The notes beneath the pieces were generated by a model. It did not search any database. It was not told where the DNA came from and saw nothing but the letters and a program-made list of their open reading frames with translations. This document shows positions 12,029-24,473 of a DNA stretch of 64,000 bases, in pieces. Location of the stretch: positions 4,740,001 through 4,804,000 of the forward strand of contig CALNXK010000007.1 of assembly GCA_942486035.1 (NCBI GenBank), read 5' to 3'. Position 1 is the stretch's first letter. Each line of letters starts with the position of its first letter. The translations under genes were made by a program, and so were the position numbers. Source of the stretch: Porites lobata (Eukaryota; Cnidaria; Anthozoa; Scleractinia; Poritidae).

Positions 12029-12984
12029 GTTAATTTCGCGTTTTTTCAACCTCTGTCGGGTTTATCCGACTCCTTCAAGTTAATTGTTTGTAAAATATAA
12101 GTGACATATGATTATCTCGGAGTCAAACTCTTAAGGGTCGACCTGTGAACTGAGAAATTCGTCGACTTTTCTACACGCTAAGAGGAGCCGGCTCCTGACG
12201 CTGATAAATTTTAAGACTTTATTACTACTCTCTAAAAATCAAGCAAATGCTTATCTGCGATTGAGAGCAGCATTTGTTTACGAACTGCTAGCAGTAGTTG
12301 TTCATTAACGCGAGTGTTTATAGGAAAAATTCTACTGCTGTAAATTTGCCTTAAAAGCGAACGTACATGGAAACGTTGACAAAGCAAACGTTGCCCAGGA
12401 TTGCCAAGTTTACATAGTGATTTCAATTGTTAACTGTAATTAGTGAACAGAAATATTTAGAGTTGAAATGAATTGATTAATTTTTTAGTACATAAATATG
12501 TATTTGGGGAAACGATATTTAGCTTTTTCAAGAAAAAGTTTGGAGCATTTATATTTTTGTTTTCATTTTAATCAAACTCCTCAAGTGTAATTCAGTTTTT
12601 CAGATATCAAGGAAATCAAGGCCTGACTTGATATCCGCCATCTTTGCACGCACTTTAGGATCAATATCACGTGGTATTTTAGGGGGCAAACAAGGGACAA
12701 AATTTGCCAATAAGGGAAATAGCGGTCGAGTTTAATCTTGCAAAATGTCAGTTGCTACTTTACCCAAAAAAGTAAGAATGATCACTTTCACTCGTAATTT
12801 ACCATATGTCTTTACGATAAAAAGTTCTTCCTTTTCTGTTGTCTAGAATAAACAAACTCGACTGCGATTACATCACTTGTTTGCCCTTTGAGAAACTACG
12901 TGACATTGCTTTTATCCGCGTTCAAAGATGGCGGGTATCGTGAATAAGGTCTATTCTCCTATTTTCGAATTATTATAGGTGGCT

Positions 12985-13085
12985 GAGAAACTGCCCACCT
13001 ACCCCTCCCCTAATCCAACATTTTGCCCTAAGTGAGAAATAAGTGTTAAAGTTGGCTTAGGGGAGGGGCAGGTGGGCAGTTTCAC
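12985..13085. mobile_element. 101-bp palindromic MITE
   Basis: The left arm (12985-13013), with core ACTGCCCACCTACCCCTCCC, pairs with the right arm (13057-13085), whose reverse reads ACTGCCCACCTGCCCCTCCC. Short non-coding spacer between arms; typical foldback MITE. Confidence 0.75.
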
Positions 13086-13786
13086 AAAAACGTTTAATGG
13101 TGGCAGGAAGGCAACCAACAGCGCCGAGTGTAACAAGGTGAATTTCGAGCGAATTACAGGAAACCAAACTCACGACCTGGCTTCAGACGGAAAGAGCGGC
13201 AATTTTTGGATTCGGCTTGAAATTCGTATGATTTGAAGAACTTTACGAAAACCGACATGCTAACTTCAAACGATGTTAACAGTTCCCGTCTTCATTTTCC
13301 TGTTCCTAGGAATTAGCCGACGGATCTGAGCCAATAGTTTCTTTCTTACTTGGAATTCTGGAACACCCCCGCAACAACCCAAATAACTGACGATAGGTAG
13401 AATGAAAATCACGAACTCTAGAAACTGTAATCTGTAAAATATTTTTCAAATGCTTTGTTTTTCTGTGAAAGGTTTAACCCTTTGTGTCATTTCATAAGTC
13501 GGCCGCGGGTTGCCATAATTGTCCGAGTGAACGTACAATAGTCCTGAATAGGACTGTTGTTGACAGTGACATTTGACATATTTCTAGCTGTTCCGGTGTT
13601 TTGGCGGCACATGCGGAAAAAATACATTTTGGTACTAATCCGCAAGAAGCAACGCTAATCGAGGAGGGCGATAATTAAACCGGCAATGATCAAGTAAGAA
13701 AGGATAAAATTTGTCTAAAAAAGACAGCTTGCCGATCCGGCAAGTAACACCCAGGGATTTCACCTCATCAGGAGCCCACGGGCCCC

Positions 13787-13794
13787 TGACGTCA
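13787..13794. promoter_or_regulatory. CRE-like TGACGTCA palindrome
   Basis: Full CREB/ATF consensus octamer about 0.8 kb upstream of the GPCR start. Whether it acts on that gene is unknown. Confidence 0.3.
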
Positions 13795-14567
13795 TTTAGC
13801 CGCGAGGCTTCCGGTCATTTTCTCATTTTATTCAATTACCGCTTTTTCAACATTAAAATTTATACTTTTTCAGTTTTGTCTAATTTCTAGACGCTGAACG
13901 ATTTAATTTGGATTTTTGAAGCCAACTCACGAATTGGTTTAACTTGCAGTCCTTCAGGTTTCAAGACCCCGGGCGGCACATACATATCTGAAATTTATGG
14001 GTCTTGCAAACAACTTGCGGATTCACCCTTTCGACAAAAATTTTTACCTTTACGTGAAAAACTCCAAATCCCTCAATTAAAAAAATTTTCATCGTTCTTA
14101 GCAGGTGTGCCGCTTGGATACTAAATACGAACACGGCAATCAAAAGAAGGTTCAATCGGCAGCTTAGGTTTGACAAATTAACTGACACCTCCGTTCGCCA
14201 CCTATGATTTTCTTCAACCTTTTCGTTTTGAAATTTTAAATTACATAGAAAACTAAGTATTGCTGAATGGGATGCACGTCCATGCAATCAATTTGCATTT
14301 TTGTAATTTGTAATTACTCGCGACAATATGAAAACGAGGAACTCCAACCAATATACCACCGGTGTTTTATAGTTTACTTGGCGAAAAATAAATTGACGTT
14401 TCCAAGGCAACTGTCAATTAACACGCCTTTTCAAATTAACTAAACTTAACATCTGCAATGGACGATACTGTGATATGTAAACTGCATTTTAAACTTTATT
14501 GAATCTTGCATTACGATCTGTATTGATCTTCCAAACACTCAACAAACCTGAAGTCGTGTGAAGAACA

Positions 14568-15689
14568 ATGTGCCTGAGTCAGTGCGGAATAATCACAAAA
14601 AATTGGACCCTAACGGAACTAGTTTTGTCATCGTTCGCCCTCATTTCCATCAATTTATTGGCACTGTCTGGAAATTTGCTTGTCATATTCGTAATTTTGC
14701 TCACAAAGGAACTTCGTCGTAAAGAATCAAACTGGTTTGTGTTGAATCTAGCATTAGCCGATCTTTTGGTTTCTTTGACGGTAATTCCAGCCTCCTTAGA
14801 CACTGTAATCAATGGCCATTTTCGTTTTGGAACCTCCTTCAAAGAGTTTATCGGCTTTGCCAATTTTTTGTTCTGTATCTGTAGTATCATGAACTTGCTT
14901 CTACTTTCTGTGGACCGCTGGTTTGCAATCGCTAAGCCATTTAGATACTTGCAAGTCATAACACCGAAAAAAGCCAGTGCTGCATGCTTATTTGTTTGGT
15001 TTTATTCAATGCTCTGTGCTTTACCACCCAAGTTTGGAATCAGCTCATATTACTGTTTTATTCCAAATATAGACAATTGCGATCTCGAAAAGGACTGGTC
15101 GGGATCAAAAAATGCTTTAATTTTTGCCATCGCAGTTCTTGGTTTATCGTACTGTCTCGCTTTGGCTGTCATGGTAGTGTTCTATTGGAGGATTTTTCGA
15201 ATCACCCGATCACACATTCGGAGAATAAATGTACAACATTCCCTACGGAGCCGAGTGGAAACAAGCGAATATTCGGAACAAAAAGAACGTCCAGTTGATG
15301 ATTTTAGTACTGTCATCTCAAACGTACTAGAAATCGAGGATACGGCAACAAAGCGCTCGCCTAGTAGAAAAATGCGATCGTCGAGAAAAAATCGCAAGTG
15401 GACTAACGAGAATCGGCAATTTCCACGCGCATCGGACATTCAAACTGCAAAGAGTTTTCTTATCGTTATTGGCGTCTATTTTCTTTGTTGGACACCGTTT
15501 TGTTTTATGTTGATGTTGGACATCATAATGAGTAAAAAGATGAATCAAACAGGAGCCTTAATCGGCTTGTGGATAGGATATGCAAACAGTTGCTTGAATC
15601 CTGTCATTTACACGTGGAAATATAAACAATTTCGACATGCTTTAGTGTCTAATGGGAAAAAATTACGCGAGAAATTTTTTGTTAAATAA
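14568..15689 (+). CDS. Rhodopsin-family (class A) GPCR, intronless, 373 aa
   Basis: Seven-helix plasma-membrane receptor expected to couple to G proteins; ligand unknown. Class A landmarks: Gly35-Asn36 in helix 1, LALAD with Asp65 in helix 2, Asp116-Arg117-Trp118 at the end of helix 3 in place of the usual DRY, Trp144 in helix 4, CWTPF (307-311) in helix 6 and NPVIY (344-348) in helix 7. Intracellular loop 3 is long and basic (about 211-292). The position 25 residues before Arg117, normally the disulphide Cys of helix 3, is Lys92. Cysteines remain in extracellular loop 2 (163, 171), so the canonical bond looks absent. The short N-terminus has an N-W-T glycosylation sequon at 12. The ATG at 14568 is the first in frame. 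It resembles the amine/adenosine-like receptors numerous in cnidarians, but no subfamily can be named. Confidence 0.88.
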   Translation: MCLSQCGIITKNWTLTELVLSSFALISINLLALSGNLLVIFVILLTKELRRKESNWFVLNLALADLLVSLTVIPASLDTVINGHFRFGTSFKEFIGFANFLFCICSIMNLLLLSVDRWFAIAKPFRYLQVITPKKASAACLFVWFYSMLCALPPKFGISSYYCFIPNIDNCDLEKDWSGSKNALIFAIAVLGLSYCLALAVMVVFYWRIFRITRSHIRRINVQHSLRSRVETSEYSEQKERPVDDFSTVISNVLEIEDTATKRSPSRKMRSSRKNRKWTNENRQFPRASDIQTAKSFLIVIGVYFLCWTPFCFMLMLDIIMSKKMNQTGALIGLWIGYANSCLNPVIYTWKYKQFRHALVSNGKKLREKFFVK

Positions 15690-15954
15690 GAAACGATAAC
15701 AGTTGTCTCAATAACTAACATTAAGACAATCATTGTACGAGATGCAGAGATACCGGGTTTAAATAATTAATCAGACAAGTTTTTTTAAAACTCAGTGAGC
15801 ATCAGTGACTATTATCCTTTTCTGTTTGTAAATGCCTGTCATTAACTTTTATACTACGTGCAACATCAAGCAAGGCTCAAGAAAGCGTTCTTGAAAACAG
15901 GGTTCAAAACCGCGCTTTTAAAATCGTTTCTCAATTTGTTCATAAACTGCCGGG

Positions 15955-15988
<34 letters not shown>

Positions 15989-16165
15989 GTCATCATCATC
16001 ATCATGATTGTAATCATCATCATTATCATTATCATAAACATCATCATCATCATCATCATAAACATCATCATCATCATCATCATCATTACCCACATTATCT
16101 CCTCATTAATAATAGTCGTCGTCATCATTATCATAATCACCACCACTACCACCACCGCCATCATC
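15955..16165. repeat. (ATC)n microsatellite
   Basis: Long ATC/ATT trinucleotide tract about 270 nt downstream of the GPCR stop. Antisense frames across it encode poly-Asp or poly-Met and are artefacts. Confidence 0.9.
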
Positions 16166-16383
16166 ATTTAGGCCAAAGTAAAACTGTATTAATTATTAAC
16201 TTCAATAATTGAATGTGGGTTGAAAAGTGAAAAAAAAAAGGCTGCCAAGTAAACACAAATTACTGGATTTTTAAGAGAAATAAACATGCCACGGAAACAA
16301 TTAAAAATTTTTTCTCAAATTAACACCTCCGGTTTTTCTGAGGTCCTGAAGTAGACCTGAAGTCTTTTGACCCGAGACCAGGG

Positions 16384-17236
16384 TAAGTGATGGTTAGCCG
16401 ATATGAATAGAACCTTCACATCCGTAGGTTACAGGAACAGTAGCCATGATTGCCCATACAAATCCTTATATGTCGAAGATTACGTAACAATGCCGATGCT
16501 AGGGCTCAGCTTGCGGTCGTTACGTAAAAGCAATCATTTTGAGTTCAATGTGGGCTTAACGAAACATCTGCGGATTCCCTGGAGTCCTAAAGTCTTCTTG
16601 AATTGTTTTGAGCCGGGACCAATTTGTAGCAGAATACAAGAAAACCCGCTCCCGCTGGCGATAGTGATAACATAAAGAGCATAAACAAGACATTTTGCAC
16701 TGTAAACATGACCAGGAGTCTCCTGACATGACTATATGCCAGAAAAGACAAAAAAACAAACCAAACTTTTATTTATCTTGAAAGGTAAGCAATAAGTTCT
16801 TGGTTATGAAAGAAATAACGCAACTTATTGCAGATTAACTATTTCACAGTCACAAGAGGATAATGGAAAATCCCTTATCCTTTCTTGATTCGATTAAAAA
16901 AACTTGCCATGAATATTATATAGGCGTCTCAACACAGGTTTCTCAACGTTGGACGAAGATTGAGAGAGAGACCCCGGGAGAGAGACAAACCGGCTCCAAT
17001 AAAATCGATAAAATTGCCATAAATTGGCTCGTGGACCACACAGCAAAGAATAAACACCCATCGTAAGTGATAGTTAGCCGATATTTAATGAAAAGACCCT
17101 TCACATTCGATTCGTAGGTTACAGGAACAATCGCTTTTCTCCATAATCCTTATATGTGTTTCGAGCCGGTTACGTAACTTTGGAGCTGAGGCGTGACTGT
17201 GGTCCTACCTAAAAGCAATTATCATTTTGAGTTCCC
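16384..17236. repeat. Local direct duplication (two ~170-bp copies)
   Basis: Sequence at 16384-16553 recurs imperfectly at 17064-17236. Shared blocks in order include TAGCCGATAT, GTAGGTTACAGGAACA, TCCTTATATGT, GTTACGTAA and TCATTTTGAGTTC. About 510 bp separates the copies. No coding function is evident. Confidence 0.7.
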
Positions 17237-18458
17237 AGCGTACCAAGAAAACGTAATAACTCCACAATGAATCAGCTATAGCAACTGTGAAATTCTCAGA
17301 TACCATCGCCACCACCAACATTTTAATGTGCTTGCAGTCGATCGGCATGCAATCCTCTTTTCCCCAACCCACCCCCCGCTCCTGCGGTCAACAATTCCCC
17401 CCGCGGTTTTTATTTCCATACACGCGCTCGACGATCTCTAAAAAGGAAATAGAGGAACAAGCTAGTGCATCCAAACCCCGCTCTACAGACACCCGCTTAT
17501 AATGCGGACACCTCATTATTACGAACAGTTTGCTTTGCCCCTGGGAAGAGAAAACCCCTAACATTTTTCTCTAAATCCGCTTGATACAGACACTCCGTTA
17601 TTACGGACACTTCTTATGGCTCCTTCAGAGTCCGTATCAAGGGGGTTTGACAGTATTAATTTCCCCCTCCCCTCCCCCTTTGCATGTGCTGTCAATAAAT
17701 CCCCCCACCCACCCCCGCAGTTTTTATTTCCATAATGACGCGTTTGACAGCTGTGAACTCAAGCTGTGAACAGGCTAGCAATCCTCTAACAGGCTGGTTA
17801 GCAATGCTCAAACGGGTAAAAATTGACAGAGAAAGCCTGGTTCACACTGCTAAGAGCCAGCCTGGTTCAAATAAAAACCAAAAGGCCGAACTCACTTCCT
17901 TCCCTTTCCCGCGGTGGGGGTGGGGGGGCGCGGGGAAGTGGTTTTCCCCCATGAAAAGGCGGGATGTTCGTCGTCTTTGGTCTCACTTTAATAGGGGGTT
18001 CAGGACGGAGTGCCGAGGGGTTGAAATAAAGCCTGAGTTTCGTCCAGATTTGCCTCCTTTAGGACTTTTTAATTTCTTTTCCGACTTTTACATGGGAGTT
18101 CCCCTGTCCCCCGAGGGGAAAAAATTCTCTTCTGCCGAGCCCACATTAGTTCTTATAGAGACAGCGGTTAATCCCCCATATTTGGAAATGGTAACATTCG
18201 ATACCCCATGTCTGTCTATGCGGCTTCGGAGATGTTTTTATGCAACAAAAATTGTCTATACTTTACATAATTTGGTTGTCCAGTTCTCCATTACCGTCCA
18301 TCAGCATTTAAAAGCCAATATAGTTGAACATAGTTGATGGAAATTTTCTTTATTTTTTGCTGTAACTCCTCGACAAGCGTCCAACTGCATTCTTGACACG
18401 GGCTTTGCGATTTCTCGTCCTTTCAACTAAAAATCTTAAAGTTATCTTCGATTCTGTC
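17237..18458. other. Region upstream of RAB33-type gene
   Basis: No supported gene. C- and T-rich low-complexity stretches occur near 17.35-17.75 kb, and a 200-codon open frame at 17735-18337 has no recognisable motif. The 5' UTR and promoter of the RAB33-type gene presumably lie at the right end. Confidence 0.5.
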
Positions 18459-18662
18459 ATGTTTTATGATAAAGAAGAGGACGATGGCGAACGTGAAGCA
18501 ACTGAGCAAGTTTTCAAGATCATAATTATCGGCGACAGCGGAGTTGGAAAGACTTGCTTAGCTCACAGGTTTGCCACGGGAAAGTTCCCAGAACAGACGG
18601 AGGCCACGATAGGAGTCGATTTCTGGGAAAGAAGGCTGAATTTAAACGGAGCCAAAATTCGG
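18459..18662 (+). CDS. RAB33: RAB33-type gene, exon 1
   Basis: Encodes 68 residues including the P-loop and switch I. Ends at the donor GTAAGC at 18663 after a complete codon. Confidence 0.9.
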
Positions 18663-21600
18663 GTAAGCCGTTATATTTTTAAAGAACCTAATGAATTGAA
18701 GAGATATATTATCTGATGGGAAGTTTGCCGCCCAGCTCCATACTGTTCAAATAAAATCACGACTAATATTTATACTTCTAATTAATAATAATAATATTTT
18801 GAAATGCATCATAAGCTCTATAATAATCGTATTTCATTTGATAACACCTTATGGAAAAATGTCAAAAGATAGTACAGTAAGATATAAATAGAGAAAAGCC
18901 AAAATAGCCAGACAATACTATGCACATAAAGTGCCTATAGTGCGTTATTTCATTCGGAGCTGCAAATAACAGTCGGTCATCTGACACTGTCCAACAAAAA
19001 TTTGCCTATCTCTGGTGAAATCCTACCTCGAAACAATAACTGAACAAACCAAATGGAAAAAACTTTCATTTTGTACCTGAAGATTTTACATACATGTAGT
19101 AAAAGAGAAAAAAGTAAAAGCAACCCTGGTGACAGCCTTTCTGGTTTTTCCAAGTACGTGTAAAATGGTGACATCATGGTTTAGCCTGCATAAGAAGCGT
19201 TAGGGAGGGAAAATGGGGGAGGGGATTGGTGAGGAAAGAGAAGGAATGCTGATATTTAATAACTCTCTATTTTTCACTTCTGCGGTGGCTGGTGTCTGCA
19301 AATATTTCTGATTGGCTAAGCTGTAATAAGACAGTATTTTATGATGTAAGAAACAACTATGATGTAGGTATCAGTGGAAATGTGTTCTGTTGGCATAAGC
19401 TTTGGAAGATCAAAATTATGCCAATCAAGTAGTGACTTCATGTTGAAACCCAAATTAAAACCTGCAGCTGTAACAGCTTGTTTAGCAGGCAGACATGCTC
19501 TGGTTTTGTATATACTGGATTTGTCCAAACACAAGTGGCAATTCGTGCCATGCATTGTCATGCAATGCCAATATCCTCAAGAGCGCCAGTTACTAGAATA
19601 CATTTCAGAGAATTTTAGAAGCTGGACAAGTAACTTTTCAGTAGAATCATATAAACCATGAACTTCTGTAGTATATGATTTGTGAGGAAAGGGCTAAAGC
19701 TTTGCTAAATACTACCATGAAATATGTCTTAGATTGGCATTCATAGGACATTCACTGGTGTCTGTTGAATAGAGGTGACCATTAACACAGGTTTGTTTTA
19801 ATAAATTTTGGAAGGAAATGTTTGAAACACACTGAGCTACTCATTTGCTTAGTATAGGGTTTCCACTTAATATGGTGTCCAATTAATACAGGTTTCACAG
19901 GTATCTTTGAGCTTTTTACATTTTAGTATTTACATTTCTCCTGTCATAAATTATTAGTGTCTCAGGCCCATAACTGTTCTGTTTTTAGCCACTGTTATTT
20001 GATGAGGCAAGACCAAAAGTTTTGTTTATCCTCTTGTGCTTTTCTTCGCTTCCCCTTCTCCTTTTTACACAGGTCTGCTACGCAGGCCATAACCTCTTCG
20101 GTTATATATCCTTTGATTTTTAAAACAAAAAGGATTTGTAGGCCTGAAATAGTATTTTAGCAGCCAGTCTTGATTTTCACAGCAGGTTCAAATGGAAACT
20201 TATAATTATAATGGCCTTGTACTTCATATGAGTGGTAAGATGTATATACTGTGGATGCCTTTCGTGGAAGCACACGGTTAATATAACTAATTCAGGGGTA
20301 TCAAAAAGCCCTGAATACCAACAAAATGCGTCAGTAGCTACTTTATCCACTTAAGTTGGCTACTTCCTCCCCCCCCCCCCCGCCATGGGAAGCTTGGAAT
20401 GGACTGCATTGAGTTCAGTTTTCAATTTGATGGACTTGAACATACTTTTTGCCCCAATTTTAAAATATTTATCTTCTTAATTTTGTGCCCGAAATGCTAG
20501 GAATTGCATTGAAGGGCTTCAAAATTTCAAAATTTCCTGGGGAAGCCAGTATCCCCAGACTAAAGGCTCATTGTTGATAAAGCCAATCCTACTGGCTTCT
20601 TTAATTTTTATTTAAACCCCTGCAATCTTGTTGTTATGACAACTTTTTTCTGGCCCAAAAAAAGCTTGCCAGTCATTCCCTCCCATAAAAAAAATGACCT
20701 TCAGTTGTTAACACAACCAATCTGTTGCTGCAACCTAAGACCAGGGATGAAGCTAAGGAAAAGTTTATTATTCATCCTGGCTATCACCTTCAAAATTACT
20801 CATTCCATAATAGTTTCTATGTGTGCATTCCATTAGCTAAAATCAACCCACATAATCATGACAGACATGACAGTTTGGGCAAATATATTGAATTTAGCAC
20901 GGACGAAAGAGTCAAAGCGTGTACAATAAACTAACTAAAACTGAGGGAGGGAGGGATGGGTAAGAGCTTACGTCTCCGGTCCACATCTGAACAAAGATGA
21001 CTCGCTTGAGCTTCGCGCTTGGTTAATATAGATCACTGATGCTAATAGCTAACCTTACTAGTTAATTAATTATCATTAACAAAAGATATCTTGATGATAG
21101 GATCAGTTATCCAAGATCCCTCAGCTCATAACAAATTAAAAGAACTGATAAATCTACCCTGGGAAAGGATTTGTCCGTTCAGTTGATGTACCATGATGCA
21201 TTTAAAGTGATCTCAGAATACTGATCCTAATCATCCCAAAGGAATGCACCCTAACATCCATTTTTGGTGAAGTTTCTTGGAAAAATCATAATCATAACTT
21301 AATAGTATATGAAGAACTGTTTACCATGATTTGTTAGATTTAGGACATGAATTTTTAGTATCAATTAATGTCTAAATTATTTTATTTTTACTTTGTACAG
21401 CTGCAGATCTGGGATACTGCTGGCCAAGAAAGGTTCCGCAAAAGTATGGTAGTGCATTACTATAGAAATGTGAGTGCTGTAATCTTTATGTATGACATCA
21501 CAAGGGAAAGTTCTTTTAGAGCGCTCGCAACATGGCTGCAAGAGTATGATCACTATGGAATCTCTGATGAAGGAGAAGTTCCAAAACTTATGATTGGCAA

Positions 21601-21925
21601 CAAATGTGACCTTATTCATGAGAGAATAGTCAGTTCAAATCAAGCTAGAAAATTTGCTGATCTTCATAGTATGCCAGTGTGGGAAATTTCAACCAAAAAT
21701 GATGAAGAACTGGAGACTATTGAGTCTATTTTTCTGACTCTTTCACATAAACTTTTGAAGTCAAGATCGTCTTTCATGGACCGGCCAACAAATTATTCCA
21801 GCATTGATTCCTTCAGTGACAGCACTAGGTCAGCATCAAGAAGATCAAAAAAGGGAAGAAACTCAAAGAGGATTAAACTCAAACATGAAGAGAGGCAGAA
21901 AAAGAAATGTTGTGAGTCGTCATGA
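18459..21925 (+). CDS. RAB33: RAB33-type small GTPase, two exons, 242 aa
   Basis: Membrane-traffic switch of the Rab family. RAB33 proteins act at the Golgi and in autophagosome formation by binding ATG16L1. Exons are 18459-18662 and 21401-21925, joined in phase 0. Motifs: P-loop GDSGVGKT, effector/switch I TEATIGVDF, switch II WDTAGQERFRKSMV, NKCD for base recognition, and a final CC followed by three residues for geranylgeranylation. TEATIGVDF-x-ER and QERFRKSMV-x-HYYRNV are diagnostic of RAB33 among Rabs. The usual ETSAK G5 motif reads EISTK. The C-terminal tail (about 185-242) is longer and more basic than in vertebrate RAB33B (229 aa). The start is the first in-frame ATG; the frame extends further only to a TTG. 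A RAB30-type gene follows 6.5 kb downstream on the same strand. Confidence 0.92.
18663..21400 (+). other. RAB33-type gene intron
   Basis: Bounded by GTAAGC and TTTGTACAG. It contains one copy of a dispersed repeat (19175-19640) and a C-homopolymer near 20.37 kb; no coding sequence was recognised. Confidence 0.8.
19175..19640. repeat. Dispersed repeat shared with the 44-kb element
   Basis: Reads from TTTAGCCTGCATAAGAAGCG through ATTGGCTAAGC, CATAAGCTTTGGAAG and TTTGTATATACTGGATTTGT. The same ordered blocks lie inside the transposon at 44056-45096. It looks like a truncated copy of that element, lacking a clear right end. Confidence 0.7.
21401..21925 (+). CDS. RAB33: RAB33-type gene, exon 2
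   Basis: Terminal exon of 174 codons, starting exactly at LQIWDTAG after the acceptor TACAG. Carries switch II, NKCD, the G5-like motif and the C-terminal prenylation motif. Stop TGA at 21923-21925. Confidence 0.92.
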   Translation: MQIWDTAGQERFRKSMVVHYYRNVSAVIFMYDITRESSFRALATWLQEYDHYGISDEGEVPKLMIGNKCDLIHERIVSSNQARKFADLHSMPVWEISTKNDEELETIESIFLTLSHKLLKSRSSFMDRPTNYSSIDSFSDSTRSASRRSKKGRNSKRIKLKHEERQKKKCCESS

Positions 21926-22348
21926 AGTTGTTAAAATTTTTAATTTTTATTGATGAGCAGTAGGATGCCTATACCGGTAGTTGTTAGTACGAGTAAATGT
22001 ATTCAGAAGTATCTATCACTAGTTACTAAAAAGGAGAGAAAATGAGTATCTACTGTGTAGAACTTAATGTTTTTGGTAACAATTTATAACAAATTCCTTT
22101 AAGAGTGATTTTACAAAACTCCTATATCTAACAATAATAGTTATTGTCAAATAGTTGCAAGTAAATGGAAGAAAATAATGAAATTGGCTAAGGGACAAGC
22201 ACTGTGTACCACTATATAGCTATTTTGCAGGTGAAGTAAAATTACTCTACAGTAGTAACACAATAGCTTAGGGCAAATTGAGTATTTATCTGTCAAAATT
22301 GCAAGACTCTCCTGTCAGATCTCACAGCATAAGAATCACACTGATACA

Positions 22349-22570
22349 CTGGGCCAAGTTGTTCAATGCTGGGTTAAGATAACTTAGGGTTAGTGTGAGA
22401 TTTGAATTCAGATTTGAAAGCATAAAAAGCATTTCAGTTTTAATTCTTTTTGTCTACAAGTTGATGCTTGGAAGCTCTAAGAATGCTAGAAAATGCCAAG
22501 AAAATGCTTTTGAACACAAGAAAAGAAATCCAGGTTAAGCGCTAATCGGCCTTCAAACAACTGGGCCCAG
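22349..22570. mobile_element. MITE family 'CTGGGCC', copy 1
   Basis: The left end CTGGGCCAAGTTGTTCAA is matched by the right end, which in reverse reads CTGGGCCCAGTTGTTTGAA. The core TTTGAATTCAGAT followed by a T-rich TTTTTGTC segment recurs in the copies at 24474 and 25236. Confidence 0.7.
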
Positions 22571-22679
22571 ACTGCTATTTTGTGGGAACTGACAGTTAAT
22601 ACTGGGGTAGAAAGTAGACAGGCTTAAGTCCTGGTGAGTGCTGTTATTTTTTTTTACTTAATGAATATTATTAATGAGT

Positions 22680-23163
22680 ATTTCCTCGAATAATAACCGT
22701 CTCTCGATTAATCACCTCCCTCAAATAATAGCCCCCCTTTTACAGAAATATTCAAAATAATCACTTCCCTTGAATAATCGCCCCCCCCCAACCCCTCTTG
22801 CCGTCTTCTCTTTTTTTTATCCCCTCCCTGTCAAGTTAAAAATTGACAACCGGGATAACAAGCAAAACTGATCAGTGATGATTCAAGCTCTGACATCCAG
22901 GATATTGACATTGAAAATTAATCAAGGAACCAAATTTGGAGCACTTAAAAAGCCCATATTCAGTTTATTTGATGTGGTTATTTATCTATTTATTTTTTGA
23001 TTAAGTGGAATAATAAAACAAACATATAGGGTATGACTTTCGGTGAGCAATATTTGAAATAATCGCCTCCTTCGAATAGTCACCTTCCCTTGAATAACTG
23101 CCTTTTTTTGGTGTGAAAAAAAAAAAGAATAATTGCCCCCGGCTATTATTTGAGGAAATACAG
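22680..23163. mobile_element. Foldback element of AATAAT-CCCC units
   Basis: Begins TATTTCCTCGAATAAT and ends ATTATTTGAGGAAATA, an inverted pair. The interior holds degenerate repeats of CCTTGAATAATCGCC-like units on both arms. Non-coding. Confidence 0.65.
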
Positions 23164-24473
23164 TACCTCTTTTCAGTCTCTTTGAAGTGTGGTTTGAAAG
23201 AAAACTGTTATAAGGGGATTTTTTTTGTATGAGTCAATACATATAATTTTCATGCTTCTACTAAATCAGTCATTCTTGCTCATCAGACTTTCAGATGTGT
23301 ATACTCATTTCATTAAGCATACTTCAGAATAATGCACAGCTGATTAAGTTTGATTGGGTTTTGAGGGGTGAATATACCCCTTGTTGGTCACAACAACCCC
23401 AAGCTTATTGATTATTGAATAATAATAATAATTGATATTTCAATCTTGGTGTGCCTGTGCATTGATTAAGAGCTACCATGCAGTAGCTTTTTACTAGAAA
23501 TCCATTTTTACACATCATTCTCAAATGCAAAAGTAAAAGAGAGCTAGATGTTGTCCATCAAGACTGCAGGATTTCATACTCTTTACTGGTATTCCAGTCT
23601 TTTTCCATGAGCATTGCTTGGCCTTTGACTTGGCATGTAAAACAAAAAACAAGAGACAACAACAATCTTTAATGAATGTCATGCAACAATTGACAGTTGT
23701 GTTGTCCACACAATTAGCAAAAATGCTATTCTTTGCACTAGAGCCTAAATAAGCTCAGAAATATTTCAAGACAAGTAAATTTTAAATTCTTTAAGTAAAA
23801 GAAAACTTCACACCCAACCTATCTTTTTTACTTCAGGTTTACTTAAGCCTGTTTTCCCATGCAACATAATTAAGATTGATTGACGTGCTTCGCCTTTCTC
23901 AAAGCTTAGAAACCATGGTTTTCAAGTCACTTGAAACTTTCTTGAATCGTTTCAACTTTCCGACTTTAATGAGATGCAAACTTAAGTTACTTGAGATTTT
24001 ACTTAGGCCTTCCCATGCACATTTTTGGCCAAGTAAAACTTGGCAGCTCTTAAGTCTAGTGTAAAGACAACCAATAATAGTTTACAATTATATTTACAAG
24101 ATTCAGGTCCATCGTGGTCAGCTCAGTTGATCATGTAAATTTGATTTATTAATGGCGTGCTTGATGCCAGCTATAATTTGAACAGGAATTGGATCCTTTA
24201 CCAATATCATTCAACCCAAGGAATTTTAGTAAATAAACAGTTAAAATTATTAGAAAAATTTAGAATCACGTTTATGCCAAACAGCTAACATAAATTTCTA
24301 CCCGGCGCGTGACCAAGGTTTCCATTTTAAGGTTTTTGTTTACTTTTTAGTCATTTACTGTTCGTTATTTGTGAACAGAAATAAGAAGTTTCTTTCTGGT
24401 TCCATCCATAAGAATTAGTTTTGCAAAAAAATGTGATTCTAAATCTCAGATGCTTACAGGCTAGAAAGTAGTA

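Larger units (their letters stand above)
12029..14567. other. Intergenic region between STOX-type gene and GPCR
   Basis: No supported gene. Contains the MITE at 12985-13085 and a palindromic TGACGTCA at 13787. The antisense frame at 13961-14287 shows no recognisable domain. Confidence 0.6.

Noticed and set aside
15866..16167. Antisense poly-Asp and poly-Met frames
   Set aside because: Translation of the ATC microsatellite in different frames.
17735..18337. 200-codon forward open frame upstream of the RAB33-type gene
   Set aside because: No recognisable motif, mixed low-complexity composition, and it ends just before the Rab 5' region; it looks like chance.
18393..18458. N-terminal extension of the RAB33-type protein
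   Set aside because: The frame extends only to a TTG; the first ATG is at 18459 and the Rab domain starts shortly after.
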